Under the pieces are notes generated by a model. That model worked only from the letters and a program-made list of their open reading frames with translations. It ran no database searches and had not been told where the DNA came from. From Paenibacillus tundrae (GTDB taxonomy: Bacteria; Bacillota; Bacilli; Paenibacillales; Paenibacillaceae): DNA of 64,000 nucleotides. How positions within the stretch are numbered: the first letter of the stretch is position 1; every line of letters starts with the position of its first letter. The stretch spans positions 26,002 through 90,001 of the forward strand of contig NZ_JAUSTI010000021.1 in assembly GCF_030812775.1 (NCBI RefSeq), in the 5' to 3' direction. Both the position numbers and the translations under genes were made by a program. Shown piece by piece: positions 8,689 through 17,156 of the stretch.

Positions 8689-9741
8689 ATGATGAAACAG
8701 TGGCAGGTTGCAAAGCGAATTCTCCCCTTGCTGGCGGTGTTCTCTTTGCTGCTATCCGCATGCGGGCGGGAAGACTTGTCTGTTATGAAACCTCAGGGTC
8801 CTGTGGCGCAAGGTCAATATGATCTGATGAAGCTGTCCATCGCGATTATGATCGTGGTACTCATCATTGTATTTGCCATTGCAGCCTATGTATTGATCCG
8901 TTTTCGCAGACGGTCTGGACAGAATGACATACCCGAACAGGTCGAAGGAAGTTTCAAGCTTGAAGTCATATGGACAGCCATTCCGTTACTGCTTGTTATT
9001 GTACTAGCTGTACCAACGGTTAAGGAGATCTTTGCTCAAGGCGCAGATCTGTCCAATGATCCAAATGCAGTACAGGTCAAAGTCACCTCGCATCAGTACT
9101 GGTGGGAATTTACTTATCCTCAATATGACGTAACCACCGCTCAAGACCTCATTATTCCTACCGACAAGAAGATTGCATTCGAATTGAAAACCGCTGACGT
9201 GATTCATTCCTTCTGGGTGCCGTCACTTGCGGGTAAAATGGACACCAACCCAGATGGAACACTGAATAAGTTTAGCTTCTCAGCACCGAATGAAGGCGTT
9301 TACCGCGGAAAGTGTGCCGAATTATGTGGTAGGTCTCATGCCTACATGGAGTTTAAAGTAAAAGCGGTCAGCCCTGAGGCTTTTGACAGATGGGTCGCTG
9401 AAATGAAAGCACCTGCTGTTCTTCCAGAAGATACACAATTGGCTGAAAAATTCAAAACAAATTGCCTTTCTTGTCATGCTGTAGGTGATCAAGGTGGCCC
9501 AGTTGCGCCAAATCTCACAGGAATTGGTGGCAAGGAATCCGTCGCAGGCATTTTGCTTAATCAACGCGAGGGACAAGAAGAAGGTAAACCTGTCCTGGAT
9601 AACATGAAAGAATGGCTCCATGATCCACAATCCGTGAAGCCAGGCAATACGATGCCGAGTCCCAAAGACCTCGGACTTACAGATGAAGAGATCGACGGAA
9701 TTGCCGAATATCTGGCCAATTATAAATTGGACTATGAATAG
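8689..9741 (+). CDS. ctaC: Cytochrome c oxidase subunit II with fused cytochrome c (caa3 type)
   Basis: Receives electrons into the CuA centre of a caa3-type terminal oxidase. A lipoprotein signal ends in LLLSAC (Cys about residue 25). Two membrane helices follow (about 45-67 and 82-102), then the cupredoxin domain with CuA ligands in 'VIHSFWVP' and 'CAELCGRSHAYMEF'. A C-terminal class I cytochrome c has CLSCH and an axial Met in 'NTMPSP'. 350 residues. First gene of ctaCDEF; ATG at 8689 or 8692. Confidence 0.96.
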   Translation: MMKQWQVAKRILPLLAVFSLLLSACGREDLSVMKPQGPVAQGQYDLMKLSIAIMIVVLIIVFAIAAYVLIRFRRRSGQNDIPEQVEGSFKLEVIWTAIPLLLVIVLAVPTVKEIFAQGADLSNDPNAVQVKVTSHQYWWEFTYPQYDVTTAQDLIIPTDKKIAFELKTADVIHSFWVPSLAGKMDTNPDGTLNKFSFSAPNEGVYRGKCAELCGRSHAYMEFKVKAVSPEAFDRWVAEMKAPAVLPEDTQLAEKFKTNCLSCHAVGDQGGPVAPNLTGIGGKESVAGILLNQREGQEEGKPVLDNMKEWLHDPQSVKPGNTMPSPKDLGLTDEEIDGIAEYLANYKLDYE

Positions 9742-9773
9742 AACAGCAAGGACGATAAAGGGGGTACACAACC

Positions 9774-11663
9774 TTGGCTCATGCTCATAGCGTCAAGCGT
9801 TACCGTGGCTTGATGGATTGGATCACTACCGTCGATCACAAAAAAATCGCCGTTCTTTACTTAGCTGCGGGCGGATTGTTTTTCGGCATTGGTGGGATTG
9901 AAGCCATTTTGATTCGGATTCAGCTGATGAAGCCGATGAATGATTTTGTCTCGGCACAGGTCTTCAATGAATTGATTACGATGCACGGAACCACGATGAT
10001 CTTTCTAGGTGTTATGCCGATTATATTTGCCATTATGAATGCGGTTGTACCATTGCAGATTGGAGCACGGGATGTAGCTTTCCCGTTTGTTAACGCGCTA
10101 GGCTTCTGGACGTTCCTGTTCGGTGGTCTGTTGCTTAATCTGAGCTGGATCATGGGCGGTGCACCTGATGCCGGATGGACATCGTATACGCCACTATCGG
10201 GCAGTGAATACAGTGGGACACACGGTGTCGATTTCTATACGATTGGACTCCAGATTGCAGGTCTAGGGACACTCATCGGGGGCATTAACTTTCTTGCCAC
10301 GATTATAACGATGCGTGCGCCTGGCATGTCATACATGCGGATGCCGATGTTTACATGGACCACATTTATTACTTCTGCTATTATCCTATTTGCTTTTCCT
10401 GCAATTACAGTTGGTTTGGTATTGTTGACCTTTGATCGGATATTAGATGCGAACTTCTTCGATGTTGCAGGCGGGGGAAATCCCGTGTTATGGCAACATA
10501 TCTTCTGGATCTTTGGTCATCCCGAAGTATATATTCTGATCTTGCCAGCGTTCGGGATTATCTCAGAGGTTATCCCAACGTTTGCACGCAAAAGATTGTT
10601 TGGTTACAGCTCCATGGTCTTTGCAACGATCCTGATTGCGTTCTTGGGCTTCATGGTCTGGGCGCATCATATGTTTACGACAGGTCTCGGAACGATTGCG
10701 AACGCATTGTTCTCCATCTCCACCATGCTGATTGCTGTACCGACAGGAATCAAGATCTTCAACTGGCTCTTCACCATGTGGGGAGGTCGAATTCGTTTTA
10801 CAGCGGCGAACCTGTTCGCGGTAGGATTTATTCCGACCTTTGTTATGGGGGGCGTAACGGGTGTCATGTTGGCGTCTGCTCCGGCTGACTTCCAATTCCA
10901 TGATACATACTTTGTTGTAGCGCACTTTCACTATGTCATCGTAGGTGGCTTGGTGCTTGGTATATTCTCAGGTCTTCACTATTGGTGGCCCAAAATGTTT
11001 GGACGTATCCTGAGCGAATCGCTAGGAAAGTGGACGTTCTGGACATTTATGATTGGTTTCCAGCTCACCTTCTTCGTGCAGCATTTCCTTGGACTGATGG
11101 GTATGCAGCGCCGGATTGTATCCTACTTGCCAAATCAGGATTTCGATCTGCTTAACCTCGTTAGTACAATCGGGGCATTCTTGATGGGGGTTGGTGTCAT
11201 CATTTTCCTCGTCAACATTGTTATTACTACGAAGAAACCGGTGGATGCACCGAATGATCCGTGGGAAGATGGCCGTACGTTGGAATGGACGATTCCATCT
11301 CCACCGCCAGAGTACAATTTCAAGCAAACGCCGCTTGTACGCGGTATTGATGCATACTGGAAGGAAAAGATGGCTGGGAACACAGAAATGACACCGGCTG
11401 AGCCGGTGGGGTCAATTCATATGCCATCTGCAACACCGTTACCGTTTGTCATGTCTGTTGGTATATTCATTGCTGGGCTTGGGCTGATGTTCAGTAAGGA
11501 TGACTTCGGTAATGCGTTCATGAATGGACTATTTAACAATTACATTGTGCTCATTATAGGACTCGTCATTACATTTGGAGCCATGATGCTCCGTTCACTC
11601 TATGATGATCATGGCTGGCATATTGAGCCAGAGGATCAGGACGAGAAGGGGGCGAGAAAATGA
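9774..11663 (+). CDS. ctaD: Cytochrome c oxidase subunit I (caa3 type)
   Basis: Catalytic haem-copper subunit that reduces O2 and pumps protons. About 629 residues and 12-14 helices. Visible ligands: haem His in 'TMHGTTMIF', CuB His with the cross-linked Tyr in 'FGHPEVYILILP', the CuB pair in 'WAHHMFTTG', and the haem His residues in 'VVAHFHYVIVGG'. The start is TTG at 9774, with AAAGGGGG 9 bases upstream, 33 bases after ctaC. It overlaps ctaE by 4 bases, so translation is coupled. Confidence 0.96.
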   Translation: MAHAHSVKRYRGLMDWITTVDHKKIAVLYLAAGGLFFGIGGIEAILIRIQLMKPMNDFVSAQVFNELITMHGTTMIFLGVMPIIFAIMNAVVPLQIGARDVAFPFVNALGFWTFLFGGLLLNLSWIMGGAPDAGWTSYTPLSGSEYSGTHGVDFYTIGLQIAGLGTLIGGINFLATIITMRAPGMSYMRMPMFTWTTFITSAIILFAFPAITVGLVLLTFDRILDANFFDVAGGGNPVLWQHIFWIFGHPEVYILILPAFGIISEVIPTFARKRLFGYSSMVFATILIAFLGFMVWAHHMFTTGLGTIANALFSISTMLIAVPTGIKIFNWLFTMWGGRIRFTAANLFAVGFIPTFVMGGVTGVMLASAPADFQFHDTYFVVAHFHYVIVGGLVLGIFSGLHYWWPKMFGRILSESLGKWTFWTFMIGFQLTFFVQHFLGLMGMQRRIVSYLPNQDFDLLNLVSTIGAFLMGVGVIIFLVNIVITTKKPVDAPNDPWEDGRTLEWTIPSPPPEYNFKQTPLVRGIDAYWKEKMAGNTEMTPAEPVGSIHMPSATPLPFVMSVGIFIAGLGLMFSKDDFGNAFMNGLFNNYIVLIIGLVITFGAMMLRSLYDDHGWHIEPEDQDEKGARK

Positions 11664-12286
11664 CAACATCACATGCTGAACCTGTGAACGGTAACTTACC
11701 GCATGAACCGGAGAAGGCAACGCTGGAGGGACGCAATAAGCTCATCGGCTTCTGGTTGTTCCTCGGCGGCGAGACCGTGTTGTTCGGAACCCTTTTCGCT
11801 ACCTTCCTTGCGCTCAGGAATCAGACGAATGAAGGGCCGACAGCGAATGAGCTATTCCATCTACCTCTGGTGGCAGCAGCAACTGTTATCCTCCTAGTCA
11901 GTAGTTTGACAAGTGTATTTGCCATTCAGGCGATGCATAGAGGTAAGGTGAAGGCACTCAAGTTATGGCTCGGCATTACGGTTTTGCTAGGGCTCGGGTT
12001 CCTAGGACTCGAAATCTATGAGTTTTATGAATATGTGAAGCACAAAGAGTTCGGTATGACAACGAGTGCATTCAGCTCGGCATTTTATACACTAGTCGGA
12101 TTCCATGGAGCTCACGTAGCCTTTGGAATTCTCTGGATCGGCCTTATTATTGGGCAATTGTTCAAAAAAGGACTGACGGTCGTAACTGCACCTAAAGTGT
12201 ACGTGTCTGCAATGTACTGGCACTTTATCGACGTTGTCTGGGTGTTTATCTTCACAGTCGTGTACTTGCTCGGAAAGGTGGGGTAA
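11660..12286 (+). CDS. ctaE: Cytochrome c oxidase subunit III
   Basis: Structural membrane subunit of the caa3 oxidase; 208 residues with five helices as expected for the short Bacillus form. 'NKLIGFWLFLGGETVLFGTLFATFLALR' at the N-terminus and 'GFHGAHVAFGILW' and 'YWHFIDVVWVFIF' near the end are family hallmarks. It overlaps ctaD by 4 bases (ATGA). Confidence 0.95.
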   Translation: MTTSHAEPVNGNLPHEPEKATLEGRNKLIGFWLFLGGETVLFGTLFATFLALRNQTNEGPTANELFHLPLVAAATVILLVSSLTSVFAIQAMHRGKVKALKLWLGITVLLGLGFLGLEIYEFYEYVKHKEFGMTTSAFSSAFYTLVGFHGAHVAFGILWIGLIIGQLFKKGLTVVTAPKVYVSAMYWHFIDVVWVFIFTVVYLLGKVG

Positions 12287-12289
12287 CAC

Positions 12290-12610
12290 ATGTCGGTACA
12301 GGATAAAGCAGATCAGGAACCAGTAAAACATCGTCACCGGACGGAAGGGCCGCAGAAACACGTCGTAGTGTTTATCTTCTCCATCATATTGACTCTGATC
12401 GCATTCGCAGCCGTTAAGGCCGGTGGTGTGAACGCAACGTTTACGATCATCTTGCTGGTCGTCATGGCCATCTTACAGGTGTTTGTACAGCTCGGTTATT
12501 GGATGCACATGAAGGACAAAGGTCATCTTATGCCGATTTTGTTCATGGCGTTTGGATTTTTCGTAGCATTTACGTGCATTATTATGGCACTCTATTGGGT
12601 TTGGTGGTAA
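12290..12610 (+). CDS. ctaF: Cytochrome c oxidase subunit IV
   Basis: Small membrane subunit (106 residues, three helices) of the caa3 oxidase, with the family motif 'QVFVQLGYWMHMKDKG'. It starts 4 bases after ctaE, with GGTGGGG as ribosome site, and is followed immediately by a terminator, so it closes the ctaCDEF unit. Confidence 0.93.
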   Translation: MSVQDKADQEPVKHRHRTEGPQKHVVVFIFSIILTLIAFAAVKAGGVNATFTIILLVVMAILQVFVQLGYWMHMKDKGHLMPILFMAFGFFVAFTCIIMALYWVWW

Positions 12611-12615
12611 GAGGA

Positions 12616-12646
12616 GATGGCGGCGGCTTATTGTCGCCGTCTTTTC
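12616..12646 (+). terminator. Terminator after ctaF
   Basis: GATGGCGGC pairs with GTCGCCGTC (9 bp with G-T wobbles), then TTTT. Confidence 0.8.
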
Positions 12647-12716
12647 CCCTTTTTGGCGCACCAGCAGGATAGGCGTATAGGTACTAACCAAATTAGTTCA
12701 CGGGGAGGTTTCCCGT

Positions 12717-13643
12717 ATGCTCGGGTTGCAATATTTTAGTTTTACCGATCTGTGGAGCCCTACGATTCTGGCATTATTTCTACTTATCGGAGCGGGTTAT
12801 TTCGTGCTGGTAGGGCCAGTGAGTGAGAAGGTCAGTGGAGCAGAGCCAGCGACTGTGGGACAGCGAGTTTTATTTATTACGGGACTTATCGTTTTTTATC
12901 TAGCTCAAGCGGGGCCTTTCAACTTGTTGGGACATGTCATGTTTAGCTTTCATATGGTCAGTATGGCACTATCTTACTTGGTAGCACCACCACTGCTTAT
13001 GAAAGGACTGCCTAACTGGGTATGGCGTAAAATCGTAAGTTTTCTGCCCACCAGGCAGTTATCTTTTCTAGCTCATCCGATCGTGGCAGCCCTATTGTTT
13101 AATGGGTTGTTCTCCATCTATCATCTGCCGGTAGTGCATGATTATGTGATGCTCAATTTCACGGTTCATCGTCTGTATTACATCGCGCTATTCATCACTT
13201 CAATGCTGATGTGGTGGACGCTCCTTAATCCGTTACCGGAAGGCAGACAGGCATCGGGACTGTCCAAAGTTGGATTTATTTTTCTTAATATGGTGTTGCT
13301 TACGCCAGCCTGTGGTTTGATCATTTTCGCCTCCGAGCCTCTATATGCAACCTATAGCAATCCTGCTGTGTGGGCTGAGGCTATGCGATATTGTGTATCA
13401 GGCGATACATCAGCATTGCTGCGCTCCTTCGGAGGGCCTGCGTTCTTCAACTTTCTGTCTTCTGCCAAAGAAGATCAGCAGGTTGGCGGCATCATTATGA
13501 AATTCATTCAGGAGGGAATCTTCGTATCCATGCTGGCACTTGTTTTCTTCCAATGGTACCGCAAGGAGAAGCAGGAAGATGACGAGGATGATACCCATAG
13601 ACCGGAGCCACCGGTGGTACCACTTAACCCTGCTACAAAATAA
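12717..13643 (+). CDS. ctaG: Cytochrome oxidase assembly protein CtaG (caa3_CtaG)
   Basis: Membrane protein of 308 residues with about seven helices, needed for assembly of the caa3 CuA/CuB centres in Bacillus. Conserved 'LGHVMFSFHMVSMALSYLVAPPLLMKG' and 'SIYHLPVVHDYVM' carry the His/Met residues expected of the family. GGGGAGG lies 7-8 bases before ATG. It follows ctaCDEF after a terminator, so it may have its own promoter or get read-through. Confidence 0.92.
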   Translation: MLGLQYFSFTDLWSPTILALFLLIGAGYFVLVGPVSEKVSGAEPATVGQRVLFITGLIVFYLAQAGPFNLLGHVMFSFHMVSMALSYLVAPPLLMKGLPNWVWRKIVSFLPTRQLSFLAHPIVAALLFNGLFSIYHLPVVHDYVMLNFTVHRLYYIALFITSMLMWWTLLNPLPEGRQASGLSKVGFIFLNMVLLTPACGLIIFASEPLYATYSNPAVWAEAMRYCVSGDTSALLRSFGGPAFFNFLSSAKEDQQVGGIIMKFIQEGIFVSMLALVFFQWYRKEKQEDDEDDTHRPEPPVVPLNPATK

Positions 13644-13727
13644 TAAGATTACTATACAGGATTGTTTAAGAGTCTCCTTTGAGAACTAACTTATCCGAAC
13701 TCACACGATATGAATAAAGGGGGATAC

Positions 13728-14195
13728 ATGATGGATATGTATTTTCTACTGCCTACGATCAGCACGTCTTTCATTGTAATTAGTGCGGTGCTGGTGGGAA
13801 TCGGCTGGATACTTATTATCCGCGGTAAACGGGAAGCACATCAGTCCATGATGGTGGCTGGTGCAGTAGCTGCATTGATATTTTTTGTCATTTATATGTC
13901 TCGAACGATCTTTGTGGGTAATACGGCATGGGGCGGCGATCCGGATATGGAGATCTTCTACCGAATCTTTTTGATCTTTCATATTATTCTCGCAACTGTG
14001 GCCGCAGTCTTCGGTATCTCAACACTCGTGCTTGGGTTCAAAAAGAAGTTCAAAACTCACCGCCGCTGGGGGCGGTTCACCTCTATGATCTGGTTCAGCA
14101 GTGCAATGACGGGGGTTATCGTATACGTGCTGCTGTATATCCTCTATCCCGGCGGACACACCCGGCCTGTATGGGAAGTTATTCTTGGGGTGTAA
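13728..14195 (+). CDS. DUF420 membrane protein
   Basis: About 155 residues, four membrane helices; 'RGKREAHQSMMVAGAVAALIFFVIYM' and 'LIFHIILATVA' with 'HRRWGRFT' are DUF420 features (YozB-like). DUF420 proteins usually sit beside ctaG and haem-copper oxidase genes, and a role in oxidase assembly is inferred. AAAGGGGG favours ATG at 13728 or 13731; the ATG at 13710 lies upstream of the ribosome site. Confidence 0.85.
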   Translation: MMDMYFLLPTISTSFIVISAVLVGIGWILIIRGKREAHQSMMVAGAVAALIFFVIYMSRTIFVGNTAWGGDPDMEIFYRIFLIFHIILATVAAVFGISTLVLGFKKKFKTHRRWGRFTSMIWFSSAMTGVIVYVLLYILYPGGHTRPVWEVILGV

Positions 14196-14227
14196 ACGTA
14201 CGATGTAAACTGCGAATCTATGAAAAG

Positions 14228-14253
14228 GGGCGAATCTAGTAGAAGATTCGTCC
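14228..14253 (+). promoter_or_regulatory. Leader hairpin 1
   Basis: CGAATCT pairs with AGATTCG, extended by three more pairs (GGG with TCC), loop 6 bases. It lies between the DUF420 stop and hairpin 2. It could be the end of the ctaG-DUF420 transcript but has no T run. Confidence 0.5.
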
Positions 14254-14256
14254 ACA

Positions 14257-14297
14257 CTCCCTCTCGAACACATTCATAGAATGAGTTTGAGAGGGGG
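14257..14297 (+). promoter_or_regulatory. Leader hairpin 2, encloses the ribosome site of the crystallin-like gene
   Basis: CTCCCTCTCGAAC pairs with GTTTGAGAGGGGG (two wobbles), and CATTC pairs with GAATG above a single A-A mismatch and a 3-base loop: about 18 bp in all. The right arm contains the only ribosome site (GAGAGGGGGG) of the gene starting at 14307, so the folded RNA should block initiation. Confidence 0.7.
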
Positions 14298-14306
14298 GAA
14301 CAACAA

Positions 14307-14678
14307 ATGAAAAAAACAGTCCATGTCAGTCAAACGTATCCACGTCTCACGGTGTACTCGGATGAGAACTTTAGAGGAAGAAGCCGGATTTACCGTGGCA
14401 ACACAGGTCTGCGCAACTTGGATAACATCCTTGGAGGCGTTGAGAGTTTACGTTTCTTCTCGACCAGCTCCAATGCAACACTCGTTGTGTTCACAAGACC
14501 TAACTTCCAAGGTGGATTCCGTGTTTACCGTGGGAACACCAGCTTGAGAGACTTGGATGACTTGATCCGTGGCAACGATGTGGAGTCCTTAATCTCTACG
14601 AATGAACGCTTAACACTAGCTGAGATTCGTGCAATCCGCAGTAACCGTAGTTTGCCTAGCGGCTACAACCTCGTGTAA
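14307..14678 (+). CDS. Beta/gamma-crystallin-like protein
   Basis: 123 residues made of two tandem Greek-key-like repeats: 'VYSDENFRGRSRIYRGNTG' with 'LDNILGGVESLRF', and 'VFTRPNFQGGFRVYRGNTS' with 'LDDLIRGNDVESLI'. The (Y/F)xxxxF(R/Q)G pattern is that of microbial beta/gamma crystallins, some of which bind Ca2+; here only 'NDVESL' partly resembles the N/D-N/D-x-x-S/T-S Ca motif. No signal peptide is obvious. Function unknown; stress or spore roles known for relatives are inference. Translation is likely limited by the hairpin over its ribosome site. Confidence 0.75.
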   Translation: MKKTVHVSQTYPRLTVYSDENFRGRSRIYRGNTGLRNLDNILGGVESLRFFSTSSNATLVVFTRPNFQGGFRVYRGNTSLRDLDDLIRGNDVESLISTNERLTLAEIRAIRSNRSLPSGYNLV

Positions 14679-14721
14679 TGGCTAGACCTCTTCTATAATC
14701 AGGTGAAGGGTAAATTTGAAC

Positions 14722-14771
14722 AGGCTGTATCTATGGTGTGTATATACACACCATAGATACAGCCTTTTTTT
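14722..14771 (+). terminator. Perfectly palindromic terminator
   Basis: A 44-base perfect palindrome: AGGCTGTATCTATGG and its complement flank GTGTATATACAC, followed by seven T. Strong intrinsic terminator for the crystallin-like gene. Confidence 0.93.
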
Positions 14772-14917
14772 GTTACACGGAAATGTTAAAAAATCACCCA
14801 ATATCAGTAAGCTTATTCACGTTCCGGAAATGTCGTTTTCCCTGTAGTGGAGCGGTTTTATTGTCACTTTGGCGGGGTGTTAATTGAGTTCGTTTTCCTG
14901 ATTCAGGAAAAAAGGTG

Positions 14918-14968
14918 TTGACGAAAGAAACACTAGGTCTGTATACTGTGTATATTGATATATACAGT
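14918..14968 (+). promoter_or_regulatory. Promoter and GntR/YtrA-type operator of the ABC operon
   Basis: TTGACG (14918-14923), 18 bases, TATACT (14942-14947). An inverted repeat ACTGTGTATAT-TG-ATATATACAGT (14945-14968) begins inside the -10 box and covers the start site. A repressor bound there would block transcription; the obvious candidate is the YtrA-like regulator encoded by the second gene. Three partial repeats of ACA(C/G)TGA follow up to 15000. Confidence 0.75.
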
Positions 14969-15027
14969 AATCACAGTGAGCACACTGAACACAGTACATG
15001 AATGAAAGTTGAAAGGCAGGCGTGCAT

Positions 15028-15741
15028 ATGAACGCATGGAAGCAAGCGTTGTGGTTGACCCGCAGTGAGATGAGTAAGGATCGATTCCAGTGGTTATGGA
15101 GTGCCCTGTTTATGCTTTACACGGGTAGCATGAGCGGTGTGATGTTAATCAGGCAACATGATGTGAATTTCATTAACCCGTTTGTAGATATCTTTTTTCT
15201 AATCATGGTGCCATTTCAGGGATTCCTGTTCAGCAGACGTTCATTCCGTTACATCCAGGAGGATTCCTATACACAGATGCTGGCCTTTTACCGCAGACTC
15301 CCAATCTCTAATGAGACAGTGATGTGGGCAAGACTTCAGCAGTCGATCCTAACATTCGCATACAATGGTATCTTCTTCTACGGATCACTATACGTAGTCA
15401 GACTACATGAGGAAGCATTCCGATGGGATCAATATCTGGCATTTGCCATTACATGCACAGGGTACGGACTTTTTATGACAGGCTTGTACATCTACGGAGA
15501 GTTTCTCTTCAGCGGCAAAAAATACTTGCTCCTCAGTACATTGCTCGTCCCAGTTACCATCGGTTTATCCTTGTTAATTCGATTGTCAGGCAACTATGGG
15601 TTGTGGATTGTCATAGATCACAGTAAAAAGTGGAGCCTGTTGTCCCCAATCATGTGGATTGCTCTGGTGCTTGGTCTAACGGTACTATGGCTACTCAGTC
15701 GATTGACCCTGAAGAAGCTGGCATGTCGGGATTTAAGTTAA
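15028..15741 (+). CDS. ABC transporter membrane subunit (ABC-2 type), first gene of ytr-like operon
   Basis: 237 residues with about six membrane segments and no ATPase domain; 'FRYIQEDSYTQMLAFYRRLPIS' is the cytoplasmic coupling-helix-like stretch seen in ABC-2 permeases. It probably pairs with the ATPase at 16240. GTG at 15022 is possible, but ATG at 15028 fits the AAAGG/AGG spacing better. Expression should be set by the overlapping promoter/operator. Confidence 0.75.
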   Translation: MNAWKQALWLTRSEMSKDRFQWLWSALFMLYTGSMSGVMLIRQHDVNFINPFVDIFFLIMVPFQGFLFSRRSFRYIQEDSYTQMLAFYRRLPISNETVMWARLQQSILTFAYNGIFFYGSLYVVRLHEEAFRWDQYLAFAITCTGYGLFMTGLYIYGEFLFSGKKYLLLSTLLVPVTIGLSLLIRLSGNYGLWIVIDHSKKWSLLSPIMWIALVLGLTVLWLLSRLTLKKLACRDLS

Positions 15742-15836
15742 TCGTATAAGAGAAAGATGTCATTGAGAATAAAGAAGGAACCGGCGGTACCCGCTTGTAA
15801 CACGACAAGATGTACCGGAGGGCGAGGTGCATAAAT

Positions 15837-16226
15837 GTGAAGATACCGATTCAAATCAATGAAAACAGCGCTGAACCTCTATACCACCAGATTGAAAATC
15901 AACTAAGATCATTGATCGTCACCGGTCAATTAGGGGAGGGAACGCATTTGCCGTCCATTCGTGAATTCGCCGGAGCTCTGAATTGTAGCGTGATTACAGT
16001 CAGACGGGTCTATCAGGATCTGGAGAATGAAGGCCTGCTTCGGACGAAGCAGGGGACGGGTACATTTGTAGCTCAGGTTGAAGCTGGTGACAGAGAAAAT
16101 TATAGATTGAAGACTGCGCAGGAAGCGATGCAGGCTGCGGTGCAGTCTGGCAAAGCGGTCGGATGTACGAAAGAAGAAATGGAAGGTTTGTTCCGCGAAG
16201 CCCTAAGAGTCATCTATCCGAAGTAG
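15837..16226 (+). CDS. GntR-family regulator, YtrA subfamily
   Basis: About 129 residues: an N-terminal winged helix ('PLYHQIENQLRSLIVTGQLGEGTHLPSIREFA', quoted in family terms as LPSIREFA, then 'TVRRVYQDLENEGLL' and 'KQGTGTFVA') and a short helical tail, the length typical of YtrA rather than FadR or HutC types. YtrA proteins repress their own ABC-transporter operon and respond to cell-envelope antibiotics. I start at GTG 15837, with GAGG 9 bases upstream. The matching operator is seen at 14945-14968. Confidence 0.9.
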   Translation: MKIPIQINENSAEPLYHQIENQLRSLIVTGQLGEGTHLPSIREFAGALNCSVITVRRVYQDLENEGLLRTKQGTGTFVAQVEAGDRENYRLKTAQEAMQAAVQSGKAVGCTKEEMEGLFREALRVIYPK

Positions 16227-16239
16227 GGGAGGAAGTACG

Positions 16240-17139
16240 ATGATGGAACCTGTAGCTGTTCAACTGAACGGCGTATCCAAAATGCGAAAACGCAGAGTGA
16301 TCGGCCCAATTGATCTGACCATCCCGGAAGGGTATGTCATTGCAATCCTCGGTCATAACGGTTCTGGCAAAAGCACACTACTGAACATGCTGCAACAAAT
16401 TGTACTGCCAGATAGTGGACAGATCATATGGTTTGGAGAAGAGCACAATGGGCCGCTGCCCATAGAACTGAGACAACAGATTGGTTTTGTGGCTGATAAC
16501 AGCGGGCTTGAAGAGAACCAGCTTACGGCAGAGGAAGCAGTTCGGTTTCGTGCTTACTGGTATCCGCGTTGGGATATGAAGCTGTTTGACCAGCTTATGA
16601 AAGAGATGGACGTGCCGAGGGACGTGAAGCTGATCAAGATGTCCAAGGGAGAACGGCGGAAGTACGAGATTGCAGCTGCACTCGCAGCTCGTCCGAGACT
16701 TCTCCTGCTGGATGAACCATCCTCTGGTCTTGACCCTTTTGCCTGGAAAGTGATGGTCGAGCAGTTCCGAAAATTCATGGCAGGGGGAGATACCACAATA
16801 CTGATTGCCACCCATATTGCAGATGAGGTCAAGCGGCTTGCAGATTACATCGTACTGATGCACCGTGGTCAGTCCTTAGGCATGGCGGAGAAAGACATCG
16901 TTCTCGATCAGTGGAAAGAAGTATGGTATGAAGGAGACCTACGTCCAGAGAGTATCCCTGGCGTCGTGGAATCTTCTATAGATGAGAATGGTCTGGTTCG
17001 TATTATTACGACCCGGGTCAGTGAAGCGCAGGAAAGGTTGGAGCTGTCTAGTAATCAGGTGCTGAAAATTCGCAATTTGGAGCTCGATGAAGTACTGGCA
17101 TTCTGGATTGCAGGGTATGCACCCATACAATGGAAATAA
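16240..17139 (+). CDS. ABC transporter ATP-binding protein (YtrB-like)
   Basis: 299 residues. Walker A GHNGSGKST near residue 38, a divergent signature 'MSKGERRK' in place of LSGGQ, Walker B 'LLLLDEPSSGLDP', and an H-loop 'IATH'. A C-terminal extension of about 90 residues follows the ATPase core. It lies 13 bases after the GntR regulator and probably drives the permease at 15028. The substrate is unknown; by family analogy it may act in envelope-stress response. Confidence 0.9.
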   Translation: MMEPVAVQLNGVSKMRKRRVIGPIDLTIPEGYVIAILGHNGSGKSTLLNMLQQIVLPDSGQIIWFGEEHNGPLPIELRQQIGFVADNSGLEENQLTAEEAVRFRAYWYPRWDMKLFDQLMKEMDVPRDVKLIKMSKGERRKYEIAAALAARPRLLLLDEPSSGLDPFAWKVMVEQFRKFMAGGDTTILIATHIADEVKRLADYIVLMHRGQSLGMAEKDIVLDQWKEVWYEGDLRPESIPGVVESSIDENGLVRIITTRVSEAQERLELSSNQVLKIRNLELDEVLAFWIAGYAPIQWK

Positions 17140-17156
17140 CCGAAGGGAGACGATAA

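Noticed and set aside
10490..10888. 132-residue plus-strand frame inside ctaD and 122-residue minus-strand frame 10563-10931
   Set aside because: Both lie wholly within the conserved ctaD coding sequence, have no ribosome site and give atypical protein composition; they are shadows.
16378..16863. 161-residue minus-strand frame
   Set aside because: Antisense to the ABC ATPase gene, which has all motifs; no ribosome site.
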